A stretch of 64,000 bases of DNA. Origin: Bifidobacterium stellenboschense (GTDB lineage Bacteria; Actinomycetota; Actinomycetes; Actinomycetales; Bifidobacteriaceae). Each line of letters starts with the position of its first letter. The stretch's first letter is position 1. Shown here piece by piece: positions 1 to 8,635 of this stretch. Under the pieces are notes generated by a model. The model searched no databases. It saw nothing but the letters and a program-made list of their open reading frames with translations, and had not been told where the DNA came from. Where the stretch lies: contig NZ_JGZP01000012.1 in the NCBI RefSeq assembly GCF_000741785.1, forward strand, positions 283,638 to 347,637, in the 5' to 3' direction. The translations under genes were made by a program, and so were the position numbers.

Positions 1-787
1 CCTTCTTCGCGTCCGACGCCTTCGCCGTCGCGTCCCGCTTCGCGTCCGCGGCCTCGTCCTTCCTCGCCGCCGCGTCCGTCACGGCCTGCTTCGCGTCCGA
101 CGCGGCCTGCTGCTTCGCCGCCACGTCCGCCTGCGCGTCCGTCACGGCCTGCTGCGCCTTCGCGATGTTCTCCGGCGTCGCCTCGGCCGCATCCGAGGAC
201 GCCTTGTCCAGACCCGTCTTCGCCGTATCCTCCGCCCCGGCGGCCGCCCGCGCGTCCGACTCGGCGGCGTCCTTCGACGCCTGCGCCCCGTCGGCCGCCT
301 GCTGCGCCGCGTCCTTCGACGCCTGCGCCTGCGCCTGCTGCCGCGCCGTCTCGTCCGCCTGCCGCTGCGCCTGGTCGACCTGCGCCTGGCCGGCCGCCAG
401 CTGCTCCTGCGTCGCGTCCGGCTTCGCGTTCGCCTGCGCCTGCGCGAGCGCGTCCGCCGCGGCCTGCCGCTCGGCGGCCGCCTGATCCGCGGCCTGCTGC
501 TTCGCCGCCACGTCCGCGGCCGCCTGCTGCTGCGCCTGCTGGGCCTGCGCGTACTGCTCGGCCGACGGCGCCTGCTGCTGCGCCTCCTGCAACGCCTGCT
601 GCTTCGCCGCGACATCCGCCTGCGCGTCATCGACCGCCTGCTTCGCCTCGGCCGCCGCATCCACCGACGCCACCGCGTCCGGCACCTGCGCATCCTGCGC
701 CGTACCATCAGCCAACGCCACCTGCGGTGCCAACAAGGTACCCGCCGTCACCGCGACCGCAAGGGCCGCCTTCGAACCGTTCCTCAT
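1..787 (-). CDS. Secreted Ala/Gln-rich coiled-coil protein (3' end missing)
   Basis: Reading starts at ATG 787 behind a GGAAGGA ribosome binding site and stays open to the window edge, so at least 262 codons are present and the C-terminus lies outside. Residues 1-26 form a typical signal peptide (basic start, hydrophobic core, AxA before Asp27). The rest is almost entirely Ala, Gln, Lys, Asp and Glu with recurring VAAKQQA and TDAQAD units, which predicts long coiled coil. Such stalks occur in actinobacterial cell-wall hydrolases and surface proteins, where a catalytic or anchoring domain follows at the C-terminus. That part is not visible, so no enzymatic function is assigned. Confidence 0.8.
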   Translation of the reverse strand, partial: MRNGSKAALAVAVTAGTLLAPQVALADGTAQDAQVPDAVASVDAAAEAKQAVDDAQADVAAKQQALQEAQQQAPSAEQYAQAQQAQQQAAADVAAKQQAADQAAAERQAAADALAQAQANAKPDATQEQLAAGQAQVDQAQRQADETARQQAQAQASKDAAQQAADGAQASKDAAESDARAAAGAEDTAKTGLDKASSDAAEATPENIAKAQQAVTDAQADVAAKQQAASDAKQAVTDAAARKDEAADAKRDATAKASDAKK

Positions 788-1207
788 CTCGAGTCCTTCC
801 ACTCGTCAGGGGTGACTTGTCCGGCGCTCGGACGACCGCACCCCTATGCGCTCGTCCAAGCGTTCAGGCGATCGGATGTACATCCCTTCCGAATCACCTG
901 ACATCCACTACAACCGGACAATCCCGTGAAAACTGCCAGAAACACCGTCGTTCGAGGCGTGTCGCGTTAGCAATTCCACCGAGTTCTCCAAGCCGGGTGA
1001 ATCATCTCGACACGCTAATAATGCGAGCCCCCCCCCCCGACAACATATGAGTGGATGACCAGTATCCGGAACGTTCACGGAATCGCGGGCATGCTCTTCC
1101 ATGCGCACGGCGCGTCATGCGCTGCCGGACCTTCCGCCGTGCGAAAATAGACACAGTGTCAAAGCGGACGGGGTCATGGACCGTCCGAACAGGACAGGAG
1201 GTGCCTG
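788..1207. other. Divergent intergenic region with C11 tract
   Basis: This stretch separates the leftward secreted protein from the rightward glycosidase and must hold both promoters. Visible elements are a perfect 12-bp palindrome GGATGTACATCC at 874-885 and a run of eleven C at 1028-1038. AGGAGGT at about 1197-1203 is the ribosome binding site of the gene starting at 1208. No convincing coding sequence is seen; the short frames lack ribosome binding sites. Confidence 0.6.
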
Positions 1208-2497
1208 ATGGTTGCGAACAAGGCGAGCGAGCTGCCGGACTGGGTGCGTTACGGCGTGTTCTGGCAGGTGTATCCGCTCGGATTCTGCGGCGCGGACATC
1301 CGCCCGCAGGGACCGCGCGAATTCCGCGGCCGAGGACTCGACGCGCTGATTCCCTGGCTGCCGTACGTGCGCGATCTGGGCGCGTCCGGTCTGCTGCTCG
1401 GCCCGATCTTCGAATCCGCCACGCACGGCTACGACACGCTCGATCACATGCACGTCGACGTGCGGCTCGGCGGCGACGCGGCGTTCGACCGGCTCGCCGA
1501 AGCATGCCGCGGCATGGGCATGTCCATCATCCTCGACGGCGTCTTCAACCATGTGTCGCGCCGCCATCCGGCCGTGCAGGCGGCGCTCGACGAGGCCGCC
1601 TGCACGCTCCCCCCTGCGGAAAACCCGTGGCATGGACTCGTCAAGACCACGACCGGCGCGGACGGCGCACCGACGCTCGACGTGTTCGAAGGCCACGGCG
1701 ACCTCGTCGACCTCGACCACGGCAGCGACGAGACGGTCGCCTACGTGACGCGCGTGATGAACCATTGGCTCGACCGGGGCACATCCGGCTGGCGGCTCGA
1801 CGCCGCCTACGCGGTGCCGACCGGATTCTGGGCGAAGGTGCTGCCGCAGGTGAAAGCCGCGCACCCGTACACGTGGATTTTCGGCGAAGTCATCCACGGC
1901 GACTACCCGCGCATCGCACTGGAATCCACGATGGATTCGATCACGCAGTACGAGCTGTGGAAGTCAATCCGCCACGCGCTCGAAACCGACAACTTCTTCG
2001 AACTCGACTGGAATCTCACCCGGCATAACGCGTTCCTCGGCACGTTCATCCCGCAGACGTTCATCGGCAACCACGACGTGACGCGCATCGCCTCCGAGAT
2101 CGGACCGAAGAAGGCCGCGCTCGCATTGGCGGTACTGATGACGGTCGGCGGCGTGCCCAGCATCTACTACGGCGACGAACAAGGCTACGTGGGCGTCAAG
2201 GAGCAGCGGTTCGGCGGCGACGACGATGTGCGGCCCAAATTCCCGGACTCGCCGGAACAGTTGTCGAAGCTCGGCGAGCCCGTATACCGCCTGCATCAGG
2301 CGCTGATCGCGCTGCGCCGGCGCAACCCGTGGCTGCAGGACGCGCGCGTCGAGAAGGATGTGTTGGAGAACAAGCGCTACGTGTACCGGGCGGTCGCCGC
2401 CGACGGGAACACGCACATCCGCGTGGAACTGAGCGTCGAGGATGAGCCGACATTCACGATTGTGGACGCGGATGGGCGTGTGATGTACCGGTATTAG
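1208..2497 (+). CDS. GH13 family alpha-glycosidase
   Basis: The 429-residue protein has all four conserved GH13 regions: region I ILDGVFNH (Asp110-His115), region II GWRLDAAY with the expected nucleophile Asp198, region III IFGEVIH with the expected acid/base Glu227, and region IV FIGNHD with Asp290. It therefore should hydrolyse or transfer alpha-glucosidic bonds through a (beta/alpha)8 barrel. No signal peptide is seen, so it is probably cytoplasmic and acts on maltodextrin-type oligosaccharides. The exact substrate and subfamily cannot be read from the sequence. The start is fixed by AGGAGGT seven bases upstream. It is short for the family, with only a small C-terminal beta domain. Confidence 0.9.
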   Translation: MVANKASELPDWVRYGVFWQVYPLGFCGADIRPQGPREFRGRGLDALIPWLPYVRDLGASGLLLGPIFESATHGYDTLDHMHVDVRLGGDAAFDRLAEACRGMGMSIILDGVFNHVSRRHPAVQAALDEAACTLPPAENPWHGLVKTTTGADGAPTLDVFEGHGDLVDLDHGSDETVAYVTRVMNHWLDRGTSGWRLDAAYAVPTGFWAKVLPQVKAAHPYTWIFGEVIHGDYPRIALESTMDSITQYELWKSIRHALETDNFFELDWNLTRHNAFLGTFIPQTFIGNHDVTRIASEIGPKKAALALAVLMTVGGVPSIYYGDEQGYVGVKEQRFGGDDDVRPKFPDSPEQLSKLGEPVYRLHQALIALRRRNPWLQDARVEKDVLENKRYVYRAVAADGNTHIRVELSVEDEPTFTIVDADGRVMYRY

Positions 2498-2504
2498 CTT
2501 CGGC

Positions 2505-2552
2505 TGCACCCCCTCAGACGGCTGCGCCGCCAGCTCCCCCTTCAGGGGGAGC
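2505..2552. repeat. Palindromic GC-rich repeat, also a likely bidirectional terminator
   Basis: The unit runs ACCCCCTCAG, a small GGC/GCC hairpin, then GCTCCCCC-TTCA-GGGGGAGC. It lies between the convergent glycosidase and helicase genes. Nearly the same unit occurs at 39796-39842, and related longer versions at 7071-7190 and 26164-26293, so it belongs to a dispersed repeat family. Its position suggests it can terminate transcription from either side. Confidence 0.7.
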
Positions 2553-2563
2553 ATGATAAGGGG

Positions 2564-4513
2564 TCAGCGGTTGCGGAAGGGGACGGTCTTGCGCTTGGAG
2601 TGGCGACGGCGCGGACCGTCGGTGGAACCGTATTTGGCGATCATGCGGCGGTCGTGACGCTTCGCGGCCTCGCCGCGCTCGTCCTGCACGACGCGGTTCT
2701 CGTCCCTGCGATGGATACGCTTGCCGCCCTTGCCCTTGTCACCCTTCGCGTTGCGGTCCGAACGCGCGTCGTCGCGGTAGCCGCCGCGCTTGGAACGATG
2801 CGAGTCGCCGGTCTCGAAACGACGGTCGCGGCGTTCCGCCTCGGCGTCGCGCATGCCGGCGCGACGCTCGGCGCGGTTCTTCCGGCCAGCCGGCTTCTCG
2901 CTGCGGTCGCGGCCGCGCTCGTCACGGGAGGAACGTCGCGTCGAACGGTCCGTACGGCGGTCGTCACGACCACCATGCTCGCCACGACGGTTCCGACGCG
3001 AATCGTCTCCGTCGTCCGCGAACGGATCGTCGAATCCGGTCCCGTCGACCGCATCGAAATCGTCGACGAACGCGATGTTCGCGGGCGTACGCGACCTGCC
3101 GTCGCCGCCGTCGCCGCGCCTGCCGCCCCGAGACCTGCCGTTGCGGCCCTCGTCGTCCTGCGTCTTGCGGTTCTTGCGTTTGCGCGGATTGCCGGCGGGC
3201 TGCGTGTCGTCGAGGTTCCAATCCTTGACGATCGGGGCGCGCTCCCCCACGAGCTCCTGCACTTCCGGCGAATCATGGCGCACGGCGACCGGCTTCACGT
3301 CGATGCCGGCGGCCTTGAGCATGCGCTTCGCCTCTCGGCGCTGGAACGGGAGCACGAGCGTCACCACGTCGCCCGTATGGCCGGCGCGCGCGGTGCGACC
3401 GGAACGGTGCACGAACGATTTCGGATCGTCCGGCGGGTCGATCTGCACGACGAGCTCCACGTCGCTCACGTCGATGCCGCGGGCCGCCACGTCGGTGGCG
3501 ACCAGCACGTTCACGTCGCCGTCCTCGAACGCGGCGAGATTGCGGTCGCGCTGGTTCTGGTTGAGGTTGCCGTGCAGCTGCGCGGCGGGCACGCCGCTGT
3601 TCGTCAGGCTCTTCGCGAGCTTCTTCGCCTGGAACTTGGTGCGCGTGAACAGGATGCGCTTGCCGGTTCCGGCGGCCAGCTGGCGCACCACTTCGAACTT
3701 GTCGTCCTTCGCCACCTCGAACACGTGCTGGGTCATCGTGTCGACCACGGCGGCCGGCTCGTCCACGCTATGCGTCTTCGGCTCGCGCAGGAACTCGCGC
3801 ACCAGACCGTCGACGCCATGGTCGAGCGTCGCGGAGAACAGCATGTGCTGCGCATCGGGGCGAATCTGGCCGAGAATGCGCCGCACCGGCGGCAGGAAGC
3901 CCATGTCCGCCATCTCGTCCGCCTCGTCCATGACGATGACGCGCACATCAGACAGGGTGAGCAGCTTCTGACGCAGCAAGTCCTCAAGACGCCCCGGGCA
4001 GGCGACGACGATGTCCGCGCCGGACTTGAGGTCGCGCACCTGACGGTTCTGCTTGACGCCGCCGTACACGGTGGTCGTGGTCATGCCCATCATGCGGGCG
4101 AGCGGTTCGAGCACGTCGTTGATCTGGTTGGCGAGCTCACGCGTCGGCGCGAGCACGAGCCCGTGCGGATGCGGCAGGAAGCCGCGTTCCTCTCGTTCCG
4201 CGAGACGCTCGCGGCGGATGAACTTGACGTTGCGGCGGAATTCGGACATCGCCATGCCCGGCTCCCACGCGGCCTCGCACAGGCGCGCGGCGAGCGGGAT
4301 GCAGAAGGCGAGCGTCTTGCCCGAGCCGGTACGGCCGCGGCCGAGGATGTCACGGCCGGCGAGGGAATCGGGAAGGGTGTCCTCCTGGATGGGGAACGCA
4401 TCGGTCTTGCCGTCCGCGTCGAGCACGCGGCACAGCGGCTCGGGAACGCCGAGCTCGAAGAAGGTCTTGGCGCGCGTCTCGACGACGGGCGTAGGGAAGG
4501 TTGTATCTGGCAC
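2564..4513 (-). CDS. DEAD-box ATP-dependent RNA helicase
   Basis: This is a 649-residue DEAD-box protein with the motifs in order: Q motif region near residue 43, motif I GRTGSGKT (60-67), Ia PTRELA (123-128), II DEAD (196-199), III SAT (227-229), and VI HRSGRTARAG (369-378). These two RecA lobes use ATP to unwind RNA. The last 200 residues are low-complexity and rich in Arg, Asp and Gly, typical of a flexible RNA-binding tail. The start is GTG at 4513 with GAAAGG upstream. Likely roles are ribosome assembly or mRNA turnover; which of these cannot be told from sequence. Confidence 0.93.
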   Translation of the reverse strand: MPDTTFPTPVVETRAKTFFELGVPEPLCRVLDADGKTDAFPIQEDTLPDSLAGRDILGRGRTGSGKTLAFCIPLAARLCEAAWEPGMAMSEFRRNVKFIRRERLAEREERGFLPHPHGLVLAPTRELANQINDVLEPLARMMGMTTTTVYGGVKQNRQVRDLKSGADIVVACPGRLEDLLRQKLLTLSDVRVIVMDEADEMADMGFLPPVRRILGQIRPDAQHMLFSATLDHGVDGLVREFLREPKTHSVDEPAAVVDTMTQHVFEVAKDDKFEVVRQLAAGTGKRILFTRTKFQAKKLAKSLTNSGVPAAQLHGNLNQNQRDRNLAAFEDGDVNVLVATDVAARGIDVSDVELVVQIDPPDDPKSFVHRSGRTARAGHTGDVVTLVLPFQRREAKRMLKAAGIDVKPVAVRHDSPEVQELVGERAPIVKDWNLDDTQPAGNPRKRKNRKTQDDEGRNGRSRGGRRGDGGDGRSRTPANIAFVDDFDAVDGTGFDDPFADDGDDSRRNRRGEHGGRDDRRTDRSTRRSSRDERGRDRSEKPAGRKNRAERRAGMRDAEAERRDRRFETGDSHRSKRGGYRDDARSDRNAKGDKGKGGKRIHRRDENRVVQDERGEAAKRHDRRMIAKYGSTDGPRRRHSKRKTVPFRNR

Positions 4514-4586
4514 AACGGCCTTTCATGTCATATGGGATCATGCGCGGTTTGCGCAAACCATACGACAGTAGCGTAAGGCCGATACT

Positions 4587-4608
4587 TTGCGTGCGGCGCC
4601 GCACGCAA
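4587..4608. repeat. Perfect 22-bp palindrome
   Basis: TTGCGTGCGGC followed directly by its reverse complement forms an uninterrupted palindrome between the end of the SDR gene and the start of the helicase gene, both on the minus strand. It could be an operator for the helicase promoter or a terminator for the SDR gene. No T-tract follows on the minus strand, which slightly favours an operator. Confidence 0.5.
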
Positions 4609-4667
4609 GGGTGCCGTCCGCGCGGCGGAGACGGTGAAGACGCCATGTCCGCCGCGCGACGCGCGCG

Positions 4668-5381
4668 TCACACGTAGTTGCGTTCGATGAGGATGTCGGA
4701 GACGGTGAGGTTCGCGTCGTTGACGAGGTTGAACAGGATCACGCCGGCGAGCTGGGCCGGGTCCATGAACGTGTGCTGCTTCTCCTCGGACACGTAGTCG
4801 TGGCTGTCACGGTAGAACGCGGTGTCGATGCCGCCCGGGTAGACGCCCACAATCTTCACACTCGTGCCCTTGTAGGCGGCCTTGAGGCTCTGCGTGTAGC
4901 CCTTCTCACCCCACTTGGTCGCGCAGTAGACGGATTCGTTGGCGTTGCCGCGCGTGGCGGCGGTGCTCATCACGTTCGCGATCTTGAGGTCGGCCTCGCC
5001 GTCCGCCTTGAGCGTGGCGACCGACCACAGGATCATGCCCTTCAGGCCTTTGAGGCACTTGTCGACGTCGGCGGCCTCGTAGGCGGTGGGCGTCTTGAAC
5101 GAGGGCTGCCCGGCGTTGTTGATGAGCAGGTCGACGTGGCCGAGTTCGGCGATCTCGGCGATGGAGGCGTTCACGAACGCCTCGTCGGACACGTCGCCGA
5201 CGAACGCCTTGTAGGATTCGGCGCCGAACTCCCCTTCGAGTTCGGTCTGGCGTTCGGCGTTGAAGTCGACGCCCGCCACGAACCAGCCTTCGGCGATGAG
5301 CTGCCTGGCCAGTTCGTAGCCGAGGCCGAGCGCGCTGCCGGTGACGATCGCGATGTTCTTCCCGTTCGATTGCATTGCCAT
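4668..5381 (-). CDS. Short-chain dehydrogenase/reductase (SDR)
   Basis: This 237-residue classical SDR has the cofactor motif TGSALGLG (14-21), the NNAG motif (88-91), Ser139, and the catalytic pair Tyr152/Lys156 (YCATK). It reduces or oxidises a carbonyl/alcohol group with NAD(P)H; the substrate is unknown. The reading frame extends 40 codons further upstream, but ATG 5381 is preferred because GGGAGA lies seven to eight bases before it and the SDR fold starts immediately after. The gene 5523-5684 lies upstream in the same direction, and an AraC regulator diverges from that pair. Confidence 0.88.
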   Translation of the reverse strand: MAMQSNGKNIAIVTGSALGLGYELARQLIAEGWFVAGVDFNAERQTELEGEFGAESYKAFVGDVSDEAFVNASIAEIAELGHVDLLINNAGQPSFKTPTAYEAADVDKCLKGLKGMILWSVATLKADGEADLKIANVMSTAATRGNANESVYCATKWGEKGYTQSLKAAYKGTSVKIVGVYPGGIDTAFYRDSHDYVSEEKQHTFMDPAQLAGVILFNLVNDANLTVSDILIERNYV

Positions 5382-5522
5382 ATCCGGTTCTCCCTCACGA
5401 GGATGGGTTCTTGGGTCATGGTTCAGGCTATCGAACCGTTCCGACGCGGTGTCGCGTTTCGCCCGGCGGCGCGCCGACCCGGTCACGTTCCGGCATGCCA
5501 TCGGCGGTCCGCTGCCGGAGCG

Positions 5523-5684
5523 TCACGCCATCTGCGCGACGTTCTTCGGGTACCAGATGGACAGCCAGTCGTCCTCGTACGGGGCGGCGAGACGCTCCGC
5601 CACCCATCCGCGGCAGGCGGCGAAGAACCGCGTGAGCATGGAGACGGCCTTGACGTTCATTTCGGTGTCGATGATGGTTCGCAT
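5523..5684 (-). CDS. Small 53-residue protein of unknown function
   Basis: ATG 5684 is preceded by AAAGGAG at an ideal distance, which makes this short frame convincing. The protein reads MRTIIDTEMNVKAVSMLTRF and continues with a Trp-rich tail containing DDWLSIWYP; it has no signal peptide or clear membrane segment. It lies 141 bp upstream of the SDR gene on the same strand and faces the AraC regulator at 5899, so the three may form one regulated unit. No family is recognised. Confidence 0.6.
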   Translation of the reverse strand: MRTIIDTEMNVKAVSMLTRFFAACRGWVAERLAAPYEDDWLSIWYPKNVAQMA

Positions 5685-5839
5685 GGGAATCACTCCTTTG
5701 GTTCCGACGGGCCGGGACATGGCGTAATCGTCCACATCCCGGCGGGTCACATTCCTTGTTCCGTTCTTCCACTGCAGTGCGAAGATGCCTCAATCATATG
5801 GCTTCGAAACGCGCCGCCACGGCGCCGTCATCGAGTCAA

Positions 5840-5898
5840 CGGCGATGATAATATCAAAATCGTATATGACTGATATCGTCGGATGGAGGTCGGCAGCG
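5840..5898 (+). promoter_or_regulatory. AT-rich promoter region of the AraC regulator
   Basis: A locally AT-rich stretch (GATGATAATATCAAAATC) contains a -10-like GATAAT. It is followed by GGAGGT eight bases before ATG 5899. The contrast with the GC-rich surroundings supports a promoter, possibly shared in control with the divergent small gene at 5684. Confidence 0.5.
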
Positions 5899-6969
5899 AT
5901 GCCGTCGAAGAAGATCACCGTGTTCTCGGACATGTCCGAACACATCTACTACAACGTCCCCGGTCTGCCGATCTACGCGCGGTGCGACCCGTTGTCCACG
6001 TTCGCCGACTACCGCTGCCCCTGCCATTGGCATCGCGACCTCGAATTCATCCGCGTAGTGAGCGGGGATCTACACTATTTCGTCAACGGCACCGTCACCG
6101 TGCTGCATCCGGGCGATGGCATGGTCGTCAACTCCAGCCGGCTCCACTACGGCTTCTCGCCGGACCGGCGCGAATCATGGTTCTCCTGCGCGGTCGTCAG
6201 CCCGACCTTGTTCGAGGATCTCACGCCGGCGACGAACGCGCGGTGCGCACGCGCGTTCTCGCAGGACATGGACGACTTCCTGACGCTGTCGCCGGATGTC
6301 GACTGGCAGCGCGACCTGCTGATGGGCGTCGAGGAGGTCATCCGTCTCATGCCGGGAGGCGGCGTGAGACGCGACTCCCCCACGCGCATCACGCGGGCGG
6401 CGGGCGTGGCGCCGGCAGACGACGACGTGGCCGCAGCGGACCCGCTGCCGGCCGTCGCCGCGTCGATCCGTCTGTGCGACATGGTGCTCGACCGGTTCGC
6501 GCCCCGCGTCGACGGCGACGGCGACGAAATCAACAGTGCCGATGACGCGGAAACCGGGAACGGCGGCAGGATGGACGGCAACGGTGCCGGCATGGCGGGC
6601 GTCGCGGGCGCGGTCTCCGGTAACGGCGGCGCGCGGGGCGCCAACCGGCGCGACCTGATGACCGTGCTCAACATGACCGGACTCGTCCAGCAGCGGTTCG
6701 CGGAACCACTGAACCTGGACGACATCGCGGCCGCCGGCGGGGTGAGCCGCAGCCAATGCTGCATCCTGTTCCGCCGGTACGTGCGGCGCACGCCCAACGA
6801 GTTCCTCACCGAACGGCGACTGGAGGAGGCGAAGCGCATGCTCGCCGGCACGAGCGCCTCCGTGGCGGAGACGGCGCGCGCCTGCGGATTCTCGTCGTCG
6901 AGCTACTTCATCAGCGTGTTCCGCCGCCGTTTCGGCCTCACCCCCAACGCCTACCGCGGCACGAGGTAA
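5899..6969 (+). CDS. AraC family transcriptional regulator
   Basis: The N-terminal third is a cupin sensor domain with the histidine-rich CHWHRDLEF segment, and the last 100 residues are an AraC-type double helix-turn-helix ending in SSYFISVFRRRFGLTPNAY, the family signature. Between them lies an unusually long, Gly/Asn/Asp-rich linker of about 80 residues. ATG 5899 is chosen because GGAGGT stands eight bases upstream; the frame is open for 38 more codons. It is divergent from the 53-residue gene and the SDR gene, which are its likely targets. The ligand is unknown, though cupin-type AraC proteins usually sense small sugars or metabolites. Confidence 0.88.
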   Translation: MPSKKITVFSDMSEHIYYNVPGLPIYARCDPLSTFADYRCPCHWHRDLEFIRVVSGDLHYFVNGTVTVLHPGDGMVVNSSRLHYGFSPDRRESWFSCAVVSPTLFEDLTPATNARCARAFSQDMDDFLTLSPDVDWQRDLLMGVEEVIRLMPGGGVRRDSPTRITRAAGVAPADDDVAAADPLPAVAASIRLCDMVLDRFAPRVDGDGDEINSADDAETGNGGRMDGNGAGMAGVAGAVSGNGGARGANRRDLMTVLNMTGLVQQRFAEPLNLDDIAAAGGVSRSQCCILFRRYVRRTPNEFLTERRLEEAKRMLAGTSASVAETARACGFSSSSYFISVFRRRFGLTPNAYRGTR

Positions 6970-6971
6970 CG

Positions 6972-7190
6972 CCTCATACGAACGCCCCCGCCGGCGGGAT
7001 GCGGCACCATATATGAGGATGCCCCGCGGGCGGGGGCTATGACGGGCGACATGCGGCGCCACATACGAATGCCCCCGCTGGCGGGGGCTGTCCCGCATCG
7101 CGGGACTGGGGGTGGTGTCCGGCAAGGGCCCGATTGGGCCGGCCGCACCACCCCCAGTCAGCTTCGCTGACAGCCCCCGCCAGCGGGGGG
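6972..7190. repeat. Cluster of GC-rich palindromic repeat units
   Basis: Between the AraC gene and the uracil permease gene lie about three units of the form CATACGAAYGCCCCCGCYGGCGGG. The last one expands into a long inverted repeat. Left arm 7072-7117 (CCCCCGCTGGCGGGGGCTGT to CTGGGGGTGGTG) pairs with right arm 7146-7190, each arm carrying its own small internal hairpin, and a GGGCCC-GATT-GGGCC hairpin lies between them. The same arm architecture appears at 26164-26293. It also serves as the 3' boundary of both neighbouring genes. Confidence 0.8.
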
Positions 7191-7251
7191 CGAAAAGTGC
7201 CGCACGCCGGCATGCGATACACCGGCGGGGGCGACAACACTGGGCGATGGG

Positions 7252-8553
7252 TTAGAGGATGTCGGGGTCGTTCTTTTCGATGGTGCCGGTCATCTTGCCG
7301 ACGGCCTTGAGACCGTGGTAGGCGACGAGGATCACGATCGTGCCGATGGCGATGCCGTTGAACGAGATGCCGTTCACGGTGAACGCGAACTGGCCGATCG
7401 CGATGATCATCGTGATGGCGGCGACCATGATGTTGAGCGGCTTGTCGAAGTTGACCTTGTTCTCCACCCAGATGCGAATGCCGATCATGCCGATCATGCC
7501 GTAGAGCAGCGTGGTGACGCCGCCGAGCACGCCGGCGGGGATCGTGTTGATGACGGCGCCGAACTTCGGGCACAGCGACAGGATCAGCGCGAATCCGGCG
7601 GCGCACCAGTAGGCGGCGGTCGAATACACCTTGGTGGCGGCCATCACGCCGATGTTCTCGCCGTACGTGGTGGTGCCGGAACCGCCACCGAAGCCGGCGA
7701 GCGTGGTGCCGAGACCGTCGGCGAGCAGGGCGGTGCCCATCTGGTCGTCGTAGTCGCGGCCGGTCATCTGCGCCACGGACTTGACGTGGCCGACGTTCTC
7801 GGCGACGAGCACGAGCACGACCGGCAGGAACATCGGCAGGATCGTGAAGTCGGCCTGCGGCATGTGGAACTTCGGCAGACCCACCCATGCGGCACCGGAG
7901 ATGGCGGAGAAGTCCACCTGGCCGCGGAAGCACGCGTACGCGTAGCCGACGATCACGCCGAGCAGGATGTTGAGACGGCCGAGCAGCCCCTTGAACAGCA
8001 CGGCGATGAGCAGCACCGCAAGCAGCGTGACGATGGCCGTGTCCGGCGCGGCCTGGAAGTTGTTCCACACGCTGGGCGCGAGGTTGAAGCCGATGATCGC
8101 GACGATGGCGCCGTTGACGACCGGCGGCATGATGATGTCGATCCACTTGGCGCCCGCGTAGTGCACGGCGATGCCGATCAGGGCGAGCAGGATGCCGGTG
8201 ACCATGATGCCGAAGCTGGCGACGGCGATGCCCTTGTGCGCGGTGGTGACGGCGGTGATCGGCGCGATGAAGCCGAAGCTGGAACCCAGGTAGCTGGGCA
8301 GCACGTTCCTGTTGATGAGCAGGAACAGCGCGGTCGACATGGCGGTGAAGAACAGCGTGGTGGACGGGTCGAATCCGGTGAGGATCGGCACGAGGAACGT
8401 GGCGCCGAACATGGCGATCACGTGCTGCGCGCCGATGCCGGCGGTGCGCGTCCAGGTCAGGCGCTCATCGGGTTCGACGACTTCGCCGGGCGCGAGTGTC
8501 TTGCCGTCGCCGTGCAGCTTCCACTGGAAGATGTTGCCTTTGGGTTCGCTCAT
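7252..8553 (-). CDS. uraA: Uracil permease (NCS2 family)
   Basis: The 433-residue protein is hydrophobic throughout, consistent with 14 membrane spans of the NCS2 nucleobase:proton symporters. The family signature GTTTYGENIGVMAATKVYS is present and resembles the uracil-type GENIGV form, not the xanthine/urate form. It imports uracil, and possibly related bases, for pyrimidine salvage at the cytoplasmic membrane. AAGGAG stands before ATG 8553. The downstream gene on the same strand is the phosphatase at 8636, but no functional link is evident. Confidence 0.88.
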   Translation of the reverse strand: MSEPKGNIFQWKLHGDGKTLAPGEVVEPDERLTWTRTAGIGAQHVIAMFGATFLVPILTGFDPSTTLFFTAMSTALFLLINRNVLPSYLGSSFGFIAPITAVTTAHKGIAVASFGIMVTGILLALIGIAVHYAGAKWIDIIMPPVVNGAIVAIIGFNLAPSVWNNFQAAPDTAIVTLLAVLLIAVLFKGLLGRLNILLGVIVGYAYACFRGQVDFSAISGAAWVGLPKFHMPQADFTILPMFLPVVLVLVAENVGHVKSVAQMTGRDYDDQMGTALLADGLGTTLAGFGGGSGTTTYGENIGVMAATKVYSTAAYWCAAGFALILSLCPKFGAVINTIPAGVLGGVTTLLYGMIGMIGIRIWVENKVNFDKPLNIMVAAITMIIAIGQFAFTVNGISFNGIAIGTIVILVAYHGLKAVGKMTGTIEKNDPDIL

Positions 8554-8635
8554 AGGGCTCTCCTTAGCTTCTCTCTTGCGGGGTGTACCTCATCCCCGCG
8601 ATTCGAAGCCATTGTAGCCGCCCTATGCGTCGCCG

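Noticed and set aside
142..708. Arg/Ser-rich 188-codon frame on the minus strand
   Set aside because: It is an out-of-frame shadow of the secreted coiled-coil gene (1-787 minus), which has a signal peptide and ribosome binding site; the Arg/Ser richness comes from the repeated GC-rich codons.
2600..4576. 658-codon plus-strand frame opposite the helicase
   Set aside because: It is antisense to a gene with all DEAD-box motifs; its Ala/Val/Arg-rich composition and lack of a ribosome binding site mark it as a GC-driven shadow.
6972..7190. CRISPR array from repeated CATACGAA-GCCCCC units
   Set aside because: Only about three diverged units with unequal spacing and inverted symmetry, and no cas genes; it fits the dispersed palindromic repeat family.
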